The notes: generated by a model from the sequence alone, not told the origin. Shown: positions 43,726 through 56,000, counted from the stretch's first letter. The stretch: DNA of 64,000 bases from Ephemerocybe angulata (GCA_013368325.1 JAACJK010000005.1:310001-374000); one strand, 5' to 3'. A program made the numbers and translations.

Positions 43726-44717
43726 CGTCATGCTTTGTATGCTCCCGTACGGCGCCGCGTGTCTTGCGCGCAAAAGGTCTCGCGTCTCCTGCTATCGTCT
43801 TCATCGTATGCTTGCCCCACAAGCGCATACATTCCTTTAAATCGTCGCATTTCACCGATTCTCGTCAGCACTAGTGGCATACTAGCTGGAAGTCTTCGCA
43901 TATTTGCCTTTTTCCTCTGTGTACCCCACGGCCCTCTATTTTTTGTCCCAGTGCGTACCATCGAGATACCCCAATAGCTCGGTTACTTTGCCCACTCTCT
44001 CGCGCCAGGTCTCAGGATCGGAGGGGCCGCAGATTAATTTAGGCGCCAGATGACCTTTAGCGCTCGCCCGTGATCATGAGGTACCGACGAGTGCTCGTTC
44101 TCAAATTGACACCAAAATTCTGCAGCCTGCGCGCCAACAGAAGTTCATCCCCCCTCCCCCAAGTGAGAGTGGCTAGTGTCCGGCCTTGTACTTTGAACAT
44201 CGTTTCGCAGATATCTCGCTCGCACGAACAATTTTCGATCGCTATGTCAAAGCGAACTCTTTCATGCAGCTTTCCGGTCTGAAAATCGAGTTGGTATTTT
44301 CGAATCACCCTCCTGCCTCTATCTCTCCTCTCTCTTCGTGGCCCTTGGGCTCTTCTTGAATCGCTGACCTTGAATAATGTACTAACTTTCAGGTCATCGC
44401 ATGCTTCTAGACTTCCGTTCTCGGGTGATCAATTTTTCCTTGATTCACACTTACAGTCCCTTCACCCTTTACACGAAGCTATTTCACCCTTTCTGCCCCT
44501 TCCCCACCTTTCCACTGGTCAATGCGGTGGGTACCAAGGTCGAACTCACCGTCCCGGATCCGGTTATGTCGATAGCCGGTCAGGGGTATGCCGCACCCCA
44601 CAACTCTGGGCCGTGTCAGCATCCGCTGTTGCTTGTCGACCACGAGCATCGAGCACAGGTGCGTCCGTTCTACCAGGTCCATTGTCCATACTCACAGTCG
44701 AACTTTAGTAGAAAACA
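43726..44717. other. Intergenic, 5' flank of thioesterase gene
   Basis: Short frames without domains. CT-rich stretches near 44310-44350 and 44450-44520 look like a fungal promoter/leader. A 5' exon of the next gene could start near 44530 but cannot be supported. Confidence 0.4.
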
Positions 44718-46309
44718 ATGGCTGATATCATGCGCCTGACGCAGCGCCTTCGAGGGCTAGACGCGTCTCGTCTCGTCACACTGGTCCGAACTACGCCCAC
44801 GATTTTGAAATACCTTGCGGCGTTGGTATTCCTTTTGAACATTCGCTCGTGGCCGCTGGGATGGCATTGTATGTATTTCCAACATCTAAAGTGCCCCGGC
44901 AATGACGCTATGGTGTACAGTCCGAATCTTCAGACCAGCGATCATGCGTAGACTGCAGCACCGCATACTCAAGCTGCGTACCATGTTCTACTCGCAGGAC
45001 CGGCAAGCCAGACTGGAGGACGAGTGGTACGACTCCATCTCGCCTATTGGGTCCAACCCCATGGATACGGTCATCTTGTATAAAGCGTGGGCCAGTGAGT
45101 GTTGCTCCTCGTTGGCAAACTTGTTATGGGCGCTAATCCTTCGGGGCAGGCTTGGACGAGTCTGATTTCAATGGGCATTTGAGTAACTCGAGCTACGCGA
45201 AGGTGTGCCTCTTTCATTGCGAAATGCACCCCATGGTCTGACACATGGTGAAATAGACGCTCGATGCAGCCCGGTTCAAGAGTGCGATCGTCATGTTCCC
45301 CAACCTCTTCAGGGAGCAGGGTTGGATACCTTTAGCTGGTGCGCATCCTTCTCCTAAATCTTGAGCTTTCTGTCTTTACTGCGACCCAGCCACGCACTAC
45401 CACTTCATTCGAGAGATTCCGATGCTCGCTGTCTACGAAATTCGCTCGCGCATAGTCGCATGGGATCAGAAATGGGTGCGTGTTTCCTCCTTATCTCTCC
45501 TCTTTTCGCGTCGTGCTCCGGTACGAGTGGAGTGGTCACACTCCAAACGGTTATCGAAAAAACGTTCTTCGGACGCGACGCAAATTATGCCGTGACATTG
45601 GACCCACTTTCGGTTCACAACAATTGGGGCAAGGGCAAGATGGCGGAAATGCTGCGCCCACACCCCATTGAATTACCTTACTCATTTTGCCTTATCGCAG
45701 TTCTACATTGTCCATCGTTTCGTCACCAAACCCAAGAAAGGCACGAAACACGCGTCCGAGAAAGCGAAGCGTGCTGGGACGCCCCCAGCCACGATCCTTC
45801 CTTCTCTTCGGACAGTCTCCGGCCCCGAAGAATCATCCTCGACATCGTCGCCCACTCCCGCAGACACCAACGCCGACAAGACGAAGGCGACCCTGAAGAG
45901 GGTGTCCAACATCATCTCTTCCGAAGAGCCTGACGGCGCAACGCTGCACACCATCACCGTCTCGCAGCTCTGCTTCAAAATTGGCCGTATCACGGTCCCG
46001 CCAGAGCTTATCTTTGCTATCAACGGGTTCACGGCCCACTCATCTCCTTCGCCCGACACTCCATTCTCGCACTCCAATGTGCCGCCGCATATGGAGGAGG
46101 TGAGAAAGCTGAATACGGGTAGGGGAGGGCGAAGAAGCATGGGCGCGTTCTTGAAGGGTGGATGGAGGCAGGTTCCTGAGGGCGAGAGGTGGTGGGAACA
46201 GGCGTTCGAAGGGCTGAGGGAGAGGAATGCGCGTAACCTTGCGGAGGTGGAGCAGTTGAAGAAGGGTTTGGAGGGGAGCCGTGGTTTGGAGGTGCACGGG
46301 AGTTCGTAA
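44718..46309 (+). CDS. Thioesterase-like (hot-dog fold, THEM6-type) membrane-anchored protein
   Basis: Six exons (44718-44868, 44921-45094, 45150-45202, 45257-45338, 45390-45475, 45701-46309) give 384 aa. Residues ~25-50 (TILKYLAALVFLLNIRSWPL) form a membrane anchor. The hot-dog region has the expected LDESDFNGHLSNSSYAKTLD (substrate-pocket Asp, here D-x-N-x-H), ARFKSAIVMFPNLF and YHFIREIPMLAVYEIRSRIV, then WDQKWFYIVHRFV. The C-terminus is a Ser/Thr/Lys-rich linker and a helical tail (EEVRKLNTGRG; LRERNARNLAEVEQLKKGLE). The fifth intron is 225 nt, unusually long here, and could hide an extra exon. Family members are predicted acyl-CoA thioesterases at the endoplasmic reticulum. Substrate unknown. 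Confidence 0.85.
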
Positions 46310-47207
46310 TACTTGTGGGGGACTGGTGCAATTTGTGGGGGAAGATGGACAGGTGATATAGATCGGAAGGGGTGACGATGTGGTATAATTGGTACATAGA
46401 TCTACGAAGTTCCTATAGGTAATGATACTCTCGTACAAACCTAAGCATCCTACGTTCTTTTTCAGGTACCTTGAAAGGCATCTGCTGGTCGTGCGTGCCG
46501 AGGAAGCATTGACTGTGGACATTGGCTTCATTGGCTTGATAAGCGCCCACCGTATCTTAATTAGCCGAGCTGATCGGGAGGACCAAGGCCTCGAACTTCA
46601 TGGCATGGAGGTTCAGTTACGGCCTCAAATTCGAGTACTGTGGTCTCGATTTTTGGTTTCAAAGAAAGTAGCAGTGGGTTAATTCGCCACATCCAACCCC
46701 CATATTAGACCAGGCTCCTCCAAAGACGGTGGCTCGAGCTCACTAGCTCTAGGCTCATCAAATTCTCTTTACGCACGTTGCGACAATAAGCACACAGTCA
46801 AACAACTGAACCCCGTTCAAGGGCCACCCTTTCCATCTTCATCTTCCATGATACTACAGACCTGCTTCTCAATCGCCTCATGTATCACGAAGTGACAATG
46901 GGCGCTGACGGTCAACACCTACAATCGCCCTTCCACCGATAGATGTAGACAAATACACTGCCCGTTGCTTCATTTCGAAGGCCCTGCGAATAGGGGCCTG
47001 ATGGACCAGGTGAATTCTGCCCCTTGAGCTGTGTAGCGCCCAAGATGTGCTGATGGGAGCCTCGATGGAGGACATAGATGCGATGATCATCACAATGAGC
47101 GGTACATATAAATACGTGCGGGGATCTCGAGAGTAATTGCATTATTATCTTTTTCCTTGCCCTTTCACCTTTGTCACATCCACCCTCAACAATTTACAGC
47201 GTTCGCC
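46310..47207. other. Intergenic between thioesterase and metacaspase genes
   Basis: Carries an ATAAGCGCCC variant of the dispersed motif (46539-46548) and a fungal TATA box near its right end. No credible coding frame. Confidence 0.5.
47107..47113 (+). promoter_or_regulatory. TATA box of the metacaspase gene
   Basis: TATAAAT lies 101 bp upstream of the ATG at 47208 with a CT-rich leader and CAACAA stretch between. Confidence 0.5.
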
Positions 47208-48941
47208 ATGCCTCACTACGAAGAAGAAGACGAGTACCAGGAGGAGGAGGAAGTTGAAGAGCAGCCTGAGGAAGCAGAGGAACAGCCTGAAGAGGAGGCT
47301 GAGGAAGAGGAAGAGCCCGAGGAGAAAGAGGAGGGAGAGGAAGAGGACGATGAAGATGCTTGGGCCTACTCCACCTGCAACGGCAACAAGAAGGCTGTCT
47401 TTGTGAGCGCTATCTCTCCATTTACTCAAAATGTCGAATCTCATGTCCGGGTAGATTGGCATCAACTACGCTGGAAGCGGCGCCCCGCTTAGCGGGTGCC
47501 ACAACGACGTTGAGAACCTCCATAAGTTTATCACCGGTATGTCTACAGAGTCTGTCGATGGCTGCGTTGTCTGATCTAAATGCTCCGCAGAACAATGGGG
47601 TTACGAGGACGCAGAGGTTAAGATCCTTCTCGACGACGATGAGGACCCAGATACCCAGCCCACTCGCGAGAATATCGTATGTCGTTCTTTTCACGACATG
47701 ACAACCACAGGCTAATATAAGTTTTATAGACTGCGGCACTCCACTGGCTGGTGGAGGGGGCATCGCAGAACGATGCTCTATTCCTGCACTGTGAGTCCCC
47801 GACTTTGTCAACTTGATCTCGATTGAGTGATGCCATCTTTCCAGACTCTGGCCATGGTGGCACCCAAGCCGACACTGACGGCGACGAGCAGGACGGAACT
47901 GATGAAAGTTAGTTTTGGAAGCCTCGCAGTTCGGGACTCGAGCTGACCCACTTTCTTCAGCTATATGTCCCATTGATTACGAAGAGAATGGGCAAATTGT
48001 CGACGATGTTCGTCCACTGCAGTTCCCTTACCTAACACACACCTAGTCCTAACGATGGTGATGTCTTTAGGAGTTGCACGCCATCCTCGTCAAGCCCCTC
48101 CCCAAGGGCTGTCGCTTGACCACTATATTTGACGTAAGCTCAACATTGAAGTTCATTCATACATCTCGCTGACCAGTATCGCAATCAGGCATGCCACTCC
48201 GGCTCTGCCCTCGATCTCCCATTCACTGTAAGATCCACGTAACATCTCGTCGTAACTTCAATTAACCCCTGTTTCCAGTACGGCGCTGACGGTGAGGTTG
48301 AGGTCAAGGCTGCAGCTGAACACGGCAAATTCGCAGTCGAGGAGGCTATGAAGGCTCAGGAGGGAGGCGATATGAACGCCCTTGAGCTCGCTGCTCGTCA
48401 AATGGCCCTGGTCGCGACTGGTCAAATCGATGCTGCTGCTGAGAAGACGAAGAAGACCAGGACCAGCCCTGCCGACGTTGTACGTGCATATTATCTTCGA
48501 TTCGTCATTAATAGTATGCTAACGGGACTTAGGTCTACCTGAGTGGCTGTCGTGACATTCAGTACAGCGCTGACGTACAGGAAGACGGGAAGGCCACCGG
48601 CGCTCTCAGTCATGTAAGTCGGCCAGATAGGTACACGTCAAGCTAAAGCTAACTCAATCACTTGACGCAGGCTCTCGTCGCCTCTCTTAGTATGTATTCA
48701 CGTTTATGACCTTCCTGTCGCTATTTGCAAAAATTCTAATCTCCACATAGCCGAGAACAGAGACCAGAGCTATCACGAGCTCCTGGTCCATATTCGCCAG
48801 AGGCTCGTTGACGCTGGACACACTCAAGTTCCTCAGCTTTCGAGCTCTCACAAGATGGTTCGACCCAAGCCTTTATCCATGTTTGATTCGATAACTGACG
48901 TCCCGGCGATATAGGATACGAGCTTGGCGTTCATTATCTAA
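47208..48941 (+). CDS. Metacaspase (clan CD, C14-type cysteine peptidase)
   Basis: Thirteen exons (47208-47402, 47455-47536, 47591-47676, 47730-47790, 47845-47907, 47961-48007, 48071-48133, 48189-48227, 48279-48479, 48533-48613, 48671-48689, 48751-48857, 48915-48941) encode 356 aa with every phase consistent. Residues 3-50 are a Glu-rich acidic stretch instead of the Pro/Gln- or Gly/Tyr-rich prodomain usual in fungal type I metacaspases. The peptidase core follows: KKAVFIGINYAGSGAPLSGC, DVENLHKFITEQWGYED, LHYSGHGG with catalytic His145, ICPIDYEENGQIVDDELHAI, and IFDACHSGSALDLPF with catalytic Cys201. The p10-like end has YLSGCRDIQYSADV and ALSHALVASL. It should cleave after Arg/Lys in a Ca2+-dependent way and act in stress or cell-death pathways. 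The start Met precedes the acidic tract directly. Confidence 0.95.
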
Positions 48942-49788
48942 GGAACGTTGGGAGATCAAGGCCTCTTGGAACGCGTTAGATCAAATGGTAAATCGAAAAT
49001 CGAAATGGGACAATGTTGTACAATGTAAATATCTTGGGTCAATATAGGGGCTATCAATGCCTGTGTTATATCGATTACCGAGTTAGCGCCCATACTTGGA
49101 TAAGCGCCCATTCACATTGGGCACCGATCCACTCCCATTCAAGACTTCACATTGCCAGTGTGGCATATAGAGAAATATGACTCACAACCTTCTAAAGCTG
49201 GGCTCGTATATGTCTGAGTAAGATGACTAGACATCCTGAGGAGGTGCTGGGGTTAGGGCTACCGCAATAAATATTTAAATAATAAATAATTTAAACAATT
49301 AAGTAAAGTTGAAATGGCGGCAGCTTTTTGTCAGGCCACCCCTCTCCTCTCGACCACGTCGAACTAACAATTAATTCTAGCTCACAGGTGGAGTTCACAT
49401 ACAATTAGAAATGGGATGTGGCTCTTCGCGACCACCAGCTGTCCATTTCGTCGACTGTTATTGTTCTTGCCCCAGCAATTTTCTGGGAGGTGCCGTGTCG
49501 CGGAGGGTTACGGTGAAGGATACTCATTGCGCATCATAACGACCGACATGGTCCCGCATCCTGAGAAGTCGGACCGAGGCGGAACTTCGACAAAAGCATG
49601 GATACGCAGCGTTCTGGTTGACGACGTGCAGACATACGCATATAACGGTACGCTCCATCTGCACCTCTCAAAGACACGTCCCATCGCTACCCTCTTCCGC
49701 ACATTCTCGAAGACTCGTTCCCTCTATCACCCCGGTTTGATACCAGGTCTCACCCACTCGAGCCCAAGCTTACCGACCACAACGTGCA
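48942..49788. other. Intergenic 3' of metacaspase
   Basis: Contains closely spaced variants of the dispersed motif (TTAGCGCCC at 49083, ATAAGCGCCC at 49100) and an AT-rich AATAAATATTTAAATAAT stretch near 49267. The 49416-49789 open frame could be a 5' extension of the next gene but has no domain support. Confidence 0.45.
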
Positions 49789-51114
49789 ATGTTCGGGAAA
49801 CTGAAGAAACTTGTACAGGTTTTCAAGAGACTCAGCAAGCGCCGCCTTCGTACCCACGAGGAAACCCCGTATTTCCATTTCTGCGGCTCCGGTAGGGAAT
49901 GTGAAGGTACGAAGCACTTACCGAAACTTGTAACTCCCAGCATTAGCAACTAACCTCTCGATACAGTAGCTAGTCGCTCGGTAGGAGAATGCTCCCCAAG
50001 AGCGTCATCAAATTTTGGGGACATGGCTTTTGAGGAGGAGAGTCCTCAAGTCCCAACGATGCTTCCGGCGAGCAGTGACGGTAACTCGTCGACCGCGTCG
50101 CCTGAAGTCGACCCCTCCTTACATGAGCCTACCAACTCTGTTGAAGCTGAGGGAAGTGCTGAGGAGGTTTCCGCTCTGGAAATAAAGGAGCCCTTAGACC
50201 TTCCCATTTTCTTCGGCGACCCGGACAATAACACCACACCCATCGAGGAGCCGCAGCCACCAACCCATTTCCTTGTCTTCTTCAATCACGATAGGTCGAT
50301 CAGGCAAGTAATAGAGTCTATGTATCCCACTGTGGCTCCAGGGGTCGAATCGTGCCCTAGCGTTCCCAAAGTGAAGGATGAAGAAGCCCCTAAAGCGCTG
50401 GTCGCGAACGAGGGAGAGCCGGAAGGTCCAGAAGAGAACTACCGACCTGAAGAGGATGACGAAACCGATATCCCTGGGTCTGCCAGCGCAGTTGAAAACT
50501 TATTCTTCGGCGAGGAGGACGGGACCGTCGAGCTGCCCCCCGTTACCACCTCTTTCCCCTCCTTTCCAGACTATATCCGCGATTCCATCACATCCCTATC
50601 GGCAACCACAACAACCTTCGCTCAGCCACCCACCTCGACGTCCTTCCTGCTGTACTCGTCTTATACCCCGGATCCAGCGAGGACTGCGAAAGAATTAGAA
50701 ATCTGGCTCTCGAGCAGACCGAGCAGTTCTAAACGCGCTGGTCGCCCTCCACTGAGTGCTGCCCACTTGCGGACTATCAAAGAGACCTGGGAGAGGGAGC
50801 GAGAAGAGGAGGCTGCAAAGGTGTGGGCAAAGCGTACCGCTCCGGCCACGACTGAGTCGATACCGGGGAGTGAAGCGTTCGATGGTGATGATGGATGTGA
50901 GCCTGTCCTTCGTGATATTCCCCCGCATATGATTCCTGTTCCTCGAACGGAACTTGGCCTACCTCCGACTCCAGCTGGTCCGGCGTACCCTGTTCCGACT
51001 TCCTTCGCGGCCCCTCACATCGATTGGCGTCCTTCCCAGATGGTAGTTCCACTGGATGACGGAGGTACGTTCTGGGGTATCGAGTCTCGAGTCCGACGGC
51101 GATTGAGTCTTTAG
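49789..51114 (+). CDS. Unknown acidic protein, 416 aa
   Basis: Two exons (49789-49891, 49967-51114) are joined across a 75-nt intron with a perfect CTAAC branch (donor GTAGGG, acceptor ATACAG). The N-terminus MFGKLKKLVQVFKRLSKRRL is an amphipathic basic helix that could target membranes or the nucleus. The rest is acidic and Pro/Ser-rich (ALEIKEPLDLPIFFGDPDNN; PEEDDETDIPG) with a helical segment ELEIWLSSRPSSSKRAGRPP, HLRTIKETWERERE. No family recognised. The length and sustained open frame support a real gene. Confidence 0.7.
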
Positions 51115-51454
51115 TCCCCCACACCGAATGGAACTTTGTAAAGTAGGGCATTTATGGACCTGTAGAACGTCATATCCGATATATTTATTTCCTAGGGAAT
51201 GCAAGCATGAGAAATAGAATAGGTAGTCTAATATTTAAAACGAGAGTGAAAGGTATAGTATGTGGGGCAAGGCCAGGTGGTCGGTATAGATACTAGGGAG
51301 ATCGGGGAGCGCGTCAAATCAAAGAGTAACGGGAGAAGCAGTAGCAAATGTAAGTCGTGGCAAAGCATATCGTGAACCAGGTGCGTGAGGACATAGAGGA
51401 ACCCATTTACAAAAAAAGCGCAATCATAAGGTCAAGGTCGGCGTCGCCCACACT
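51115..51454. other. Short intergenic between convergent genes
   Basis: Nothing beyond 3' flanks. The segmental duplication with 60.4 kb begins at about 51455, at the stop codon of the reductase gene. Confidence 0.5.
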
Positions 51455-53337
51455 CTACTTGCCTCCATTCTTCTCCTTCCCATGATGCAACAGCTTCTTC
51501 AAACCAGCAAGCTTACTCCTCTTCTTGCCCTCGCTTCCCTCACTCCCCTCGCTCGCGCGCGTCTCGGTCTCTGTGATCGCACTCCCTCCAACAACCTCTT
51601 TCGTCGTAGGCTCCGCCTTCGTGGGTGTGGATGTCGCCGAAGCGACAGGCGTCGAGGTTGACTCGGACGTAGCAGCTCTGAAAGTGTAGCAACAAGGTGT
51701 TCATTGGTATACGTTCATACATGCAGACATACACATAGAGGAGAGAAGTGAAAGGTGGACGCAGCGTCGAATTCATTATAGATAGGTAAAGGGGATTCTT
51801 GACGTTCTGAGGTCCATTGATGATGAGTCCGGATACTCACTGCTTGACAGGCTTGATGGGTCCGGCGCGGGGAGTCTTCACGAGAACGGCGGAGGTGCAC
51901 ATGGGGGAGTACGAGGAGCCGTCACCCTGCGAGCAAGATTAAGTGATTGGAGAAGGGGTGTGCAGACTGGGGCACTTACAATGAGACTATGGGGGTATCC
52001 GACGTCGACGGGCTTGGCGCTGTCGAGGTAGGCCATCTGCTCGTCGGAGAGCGCGACATCGAGGGCCTCGATGTTGGCGAGCATCTGCTCGGGCTTGCGG
52101 CCTCCAAGAACCGGGAAGACGAAGGGCGCCTTGTGGAGCACATAGGCGATGGCGACTGGGAACGACACTGTGAGTACACTGCCCCAGATAAGATGGACCT
52201 AACGTACCGGCACTCAAGCTCGTCGCGCCGACCTCCTTCCTGACCTTCTCGAGGTGGTCGCAGACCTTCTTCTCCTCAGGGGTGCGCTCCCAGCCTGCCT
52301 GCCACGGCATGTTGCGGCCCTGTTCGCCAGTCTTCTTCCTGCGCTCCTCCTCCTCGTCGCTGCGGAGCTTGCCAGAGCAGAGGACACCGAAAGGGGCGAA
52401 CGCCATGCCCTCGTCGCGCACGAAGGGGAGAATCTCGCGCTCCGCAGAGCGGTCGAGGATGTTGTAGAGGGTCTGGAAGATGGTGAAGGGGGTCTTGCCT
52501 GTGCGGCGAGCGTACTCGTTAGCGCGTGCGACGGCCCAGGTGGGGGCGTTCGAGACACCCTGGGTTGCAAGGATCGGTTAGTCATAGCTGTAGACCAGGT
52601 TCGGCGCGACGTACGAGGTAGAGAATCTTCCCAGCGGCGACGTAGTTGTGGAGAGAGTCCATGATCTCCTCAACGGAGGTATCGAAGTCCCAGTAGTGGA
52701 CGTAGTAGACATCGATGTAGTCGGTGCGGAGGTTCTTCAAGGACGCGTTGAGAGAGTTGCGGAGTGACTTGGCGCTGTTTCCAGAGTGGGCAGCACGCGC
52801 GACGGAGTTGTTGGGGAGGTAGAAATTGTTGGAGTACTGAAAGTGAATAAAGGTGAGTACGGATTCCCGACGGCGGTGTATAACCACCTCTTACCTTGGT
52901 AGCGATGATGAGCTGGTCGCGAATGCCGCGCTCTTCTGCCCATTGCCCGATGATTTGCTCGGAGGTACCGTCCTGGCTAGATTCAAATGAATGATTAGCA
53001 CTTATTCTTGCGATGTCTGAGAAGATGAAGTGAACGTCCAAGGCTCGAACGTCGACGTCGCCACCCTCGGGCGCTGCAGAGCAAATTATGCGGTAGAGAC
53101 TTACTAGAAGCCGGCGGTATCGATGAAGTTGCCTCCAGCCTCGTAAAACGAGTCGAGGAGCTTGTAGCTCATATCCTTGTTCATCTCACCCATACCGACC
53201 TGGGTCCAGGCAGCGCTGTCACCGATGCTCATACCTCCGATTTGGAAGGTAGAGGCATGGACTCCAGCGCGCTTGGAGAGCTGGCGCAGATGGCCGAGCT
53301 TGGTCTTGGGCTGTTCAGAGGGTACGAAGCAGGCCAT
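51455..53337 (-). CDS. Aryl-alcohol dehydrogenase-type aldo-keto reductase, copy 1
   Basis: Seven exons on the minus strand (53337-53105, 52976-52895, 52836-52615, 52559-52208, 52155-51980, 51926-51841, 51677-51455) give 457 aa. The AKR tetrad is visible: Asp73 and Tyr78 (NFIDTAGFYQDG, split by intron 1), Lys105 (LIIATK) and His152 (YYVHYWDFDT). Other family blocks are TDYIDVYYVHYWD, GVSNAPTWAVARANEYAR, PFGVLCSGKL, AIAYVLHKAPFVFPVLGGRK and YPHSLIGDGSSY. After the AKR domain a ~70-residue tail is Thr/Ser/Glu-rich and ends KKRSKLAGLKKLLHHGKEKN, unusual for the family. The enzyme should reduce aromatic aldehydes with NADPH, a standard part of lignin-derived aromatic metabolism in white-rot fungi. 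Introns 1 and 6 (128 and 163 nt) are longer than the rest. Part of a segmental duplication. Confidence 0.93.
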
Positions 53338-54950
53338 TGTTGGAAGATGTAGGAGAAGAGTTGGCGAGAGTTGGGTAAGAAGGAGAGGAAGCTGGGTTCT
53401 GAGGAGAGACCATGGTTTAAGTAGCTTTTGTGCTAGAGACAGCGGCCGATCGAGTAGTATGCAGGTGGACGTTCGAAGCAACGCAGTGATTTCGAGCTCA
53501 GCCCTGCGTAATTGGAATAGTTTCCAGATGGGGAAGACGGGGACCAAATGGACCAAACCGTGGACATAACCGCGGCCTCGGATATTAGCTGCGGCTCTTG
53601 TCTCCGTACCGTCATATCGGCGCGTGCATGCACCCCACGTCCTCCCTGCGCGCGCGTCATCGGCGATCTCTGCACTGCCGCCTCTGCTCACGCTCCCCAC
53701 GCGCCAAATTCTCCCTGGTACGACGTCGACGACGCCGCTTGACTCGCGTCGCGAGCGCATCCTCGCTCCCTCAAGAGCCGCCAGACGCAGCCGCGCCCTC
53801 GATTCCACGCGCTAGGCAACTCTTCATGGTACACTGGAGCGGGTACGGCACAACTAATCGAGCTAAGTATCTGTATGCTACATACCGACTACAGATTCTC
53901 GACGTCGACTACACTGCGCACCCTCCCAGATCTCCGTCGGCCGCCCAGCACCCGCTTCCCGTCTCGCATAGGGGCAGCAAAGGCATTCGACGCCATCTAC
54001 ACGCTGCGGATGCTCATGCGCGGCACGGATTCGGCGTTGGCGACGTGCTTAGAGCTTGCGGTGGTTATCTGTGGCCTAGGGTGCGTTCTCAGACGGCATC
54101 GAGGACAACAGTGACATGTACGCACCTTTTTCCAGCTCTCCCGCGATCCTCAGCACACACACACGACGCCTGCCCATCCCTCCCAAAGCGTCGTTCCTGA
54201 CCCTTCAAGATCCCGTGCCTGTCTTCTCCGGGGGCGGCAACGGCATGACTCTCCACACGTCGACGGCGGCGGTGCCGAGTCGTGAGCACCGTGGGCGGAT
54301 GGTGGAGCGAGCGAGCCTATGCCTAGGGTGATATCAGAGGGTGTCAAAGGCAATGGTCTCATGTATGTACGCACCTTTTCTCTATCCCAAATCGGCCTCC
54401 CCGCATTTCCCAGCTTCCACTCTCGATTAATCCAGCAGCACTTCCCCCCAACGCATTGACGATGACCTGGGTAGATATCAGCACAGTGACAAAGCGGTCG
54501 TATCCCACGGAAACTCACTTTCAAGACCCAGTAACCTCTTCTCCAGGCGACAACGGCTCCCGAATCCATCTACGCGACGGGGCCAAGTGCATGGTAGGAT
54601 TGACTTGGCATTGGCGAGGGTGGGAGGTCGTGGTCGTGGTCGTGCGGCGGCCTAGATGGGATATGAGAAGGCGGCGACGACAACGACAACAGGTACGTAC
54701 CTGTCCTACTAAGATCAATCTCCCCACAATGCCCAGCTTCGATAGCCCACGCACACCCGCACGACGTGCGCCCCCGATAGTCCAGCTGCGCTGCCCGAAC
54801 GATCCGCGTCGACGACGACCTGGGCAGACATCAGCGCGGTGCCCAAGCGGTCGCATAGCCCATGGATACTCACTTTCACCCAGAATCAGAGGCTCCCCCG
54901 AACGGCGACGGCTCCCGAATCCGTCCACGGCTTGAGGGCGACGATGCTGA
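53338..54950. other. 5' flank of reductase copy 1 with degenerate tandem units
   Basis: No recognised gene, although several frames (53598-54200 and 54150-54964) stay open by high GC. Two related units of ~325 bp (about 54365-54600 and 54690-54930) share CCCAGCTTC, GACCTGGGYAGAYATCAGC, AAGCGGTCG, ACTCACTTTCA and GGCGACGGCTCCCGAATCC; a third, weaker one starts near 54120. They may be exons of a minus-strand gene of unknown type. Confidence 0.45.
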
Positions 54951-54999
54951 GCAGCGAGCGGCAAGTTTGGATGGCGGCGCGGTTGGTTCGGCGTTGAAA

Positions 55000-56000
55000 G
55001 GGCGAGGCTGTGAGCTAGAAAAAGGTCAGTATCGTGCCCATGCCATCCAACGAATGCTACTTACTGACAAGACCCATTTTCTCAACGTCCTGCGCAACAA
55101 TATCCGCTATTCAGATGTCCTGTTGAATCCATGTGAGTCCGTTGATTCAGGGCGGTCTAATGCGAGTTACTCACCACTGACACATGGACACAACGACGAC
55201 GGCGACACTTGGCAGTGAGCTCGAGACTCGGGCTTCGTTCGGTGATCTGGGCATACAAGGTCAGTCCGTTGTTCGTACCACCTCAAAATCGCCGACACGT
55301 ACCGTGTACCAGTCATATTTGTTCTTAATGAAGCTGGAAAAATAGAAGAGAGTCAGTGTGTTGAACATAGGAATCGAGTCCACAAAGCCAGTCGCCGCGG
55401 AGAGGGAGTTGAAATAGACAGCAACTCACCAATACACAGGCACAGGGAGGCCCGACAGAGAGCTCGTTCCTGCACAGACAAGGTCAGTGAGTTGTCTCTA
55501 TGAGCACGAAAATCGTATCATACCACCATTACAAGCCTACGGTCAGTCATGTTCACGCTAAGCTACAAGAAAGCCCTGGGTCAGTAAGAGGAAGAGCGAA
55601 TAAAAAACGGCGTACCTCTGTGCACGTCTGAGACCACTGACAAGGCACGACGAGCTCGAGTCCGTGGACTGTAGGCAAGTCAGTACGATGAATAGAATAA
55701 AAAGAATAACTCACCAACAAGTGTAGGAACATGAACGACGACGAAGAGGGAAGGGGGAAGGAAAAAGTGGGTGGACGAGGAAGGACATGGCAGGAGTGAA
55801 GGAAGGAGCGTGCGACCTGGAAGGAAGAAGGTGCCATCAGTCAACACTGCGACGACAGACGCAAACATCGCGCTCACCTCGAGTGCACCGTTCACGACGT
55901 CGGCGAGGGAATAGACAATAGAGATAGTAGAGGAGAGTAGAGTAGAAGCAGTGATAATAAATGAAAGATAATAATTGAGAACTGTGAAGGAGTAGAAAGA
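55000..56000 (-). other. Candidate multi-exon transcription unit, minus strand, unidentified
   Basis: On the minus strand there is a run of well-formed donor/acceptor pairs bounding exon-like segments, for example 55816-55715 between a CTTCCAG acceptor and a GTGAGT donor, followed by segments with HGLELVVPCQWSQTCTE, GTSSLSGLPVPVY and FIKNKYDWYT. The regular GT-AG spacing argues for a spliced transcript; I cannot fix the reading frame across all junctions, and name no family. Confidence 0.35.

Larger units (their letters stand above)
51455..55103. repeat. Segmental duplication, copy 1 (pairs with 60388-64000)
   Basis: The copies are colinear in the same orientation, 8,897 bp apart over most of their length. 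From about 52255 to 55103 I see no difference from 61152-64000; below 52255 substitutions and small indels are frequent, including in the reductase's last introns and tail. The second copy runs off the window, so the true extent is larger or equal to 3.65 kb. Confidence 0.95.

Noticed and set aside
53598..54200. 200-codon open frame upstream of reductase copy 1 (also 62495-63097)
   Set aside because: Arg/Ser-rich composition from GC-rich DNA, no domain, no splice or promoter support; it overlaps better exon-like signals on the other strand.
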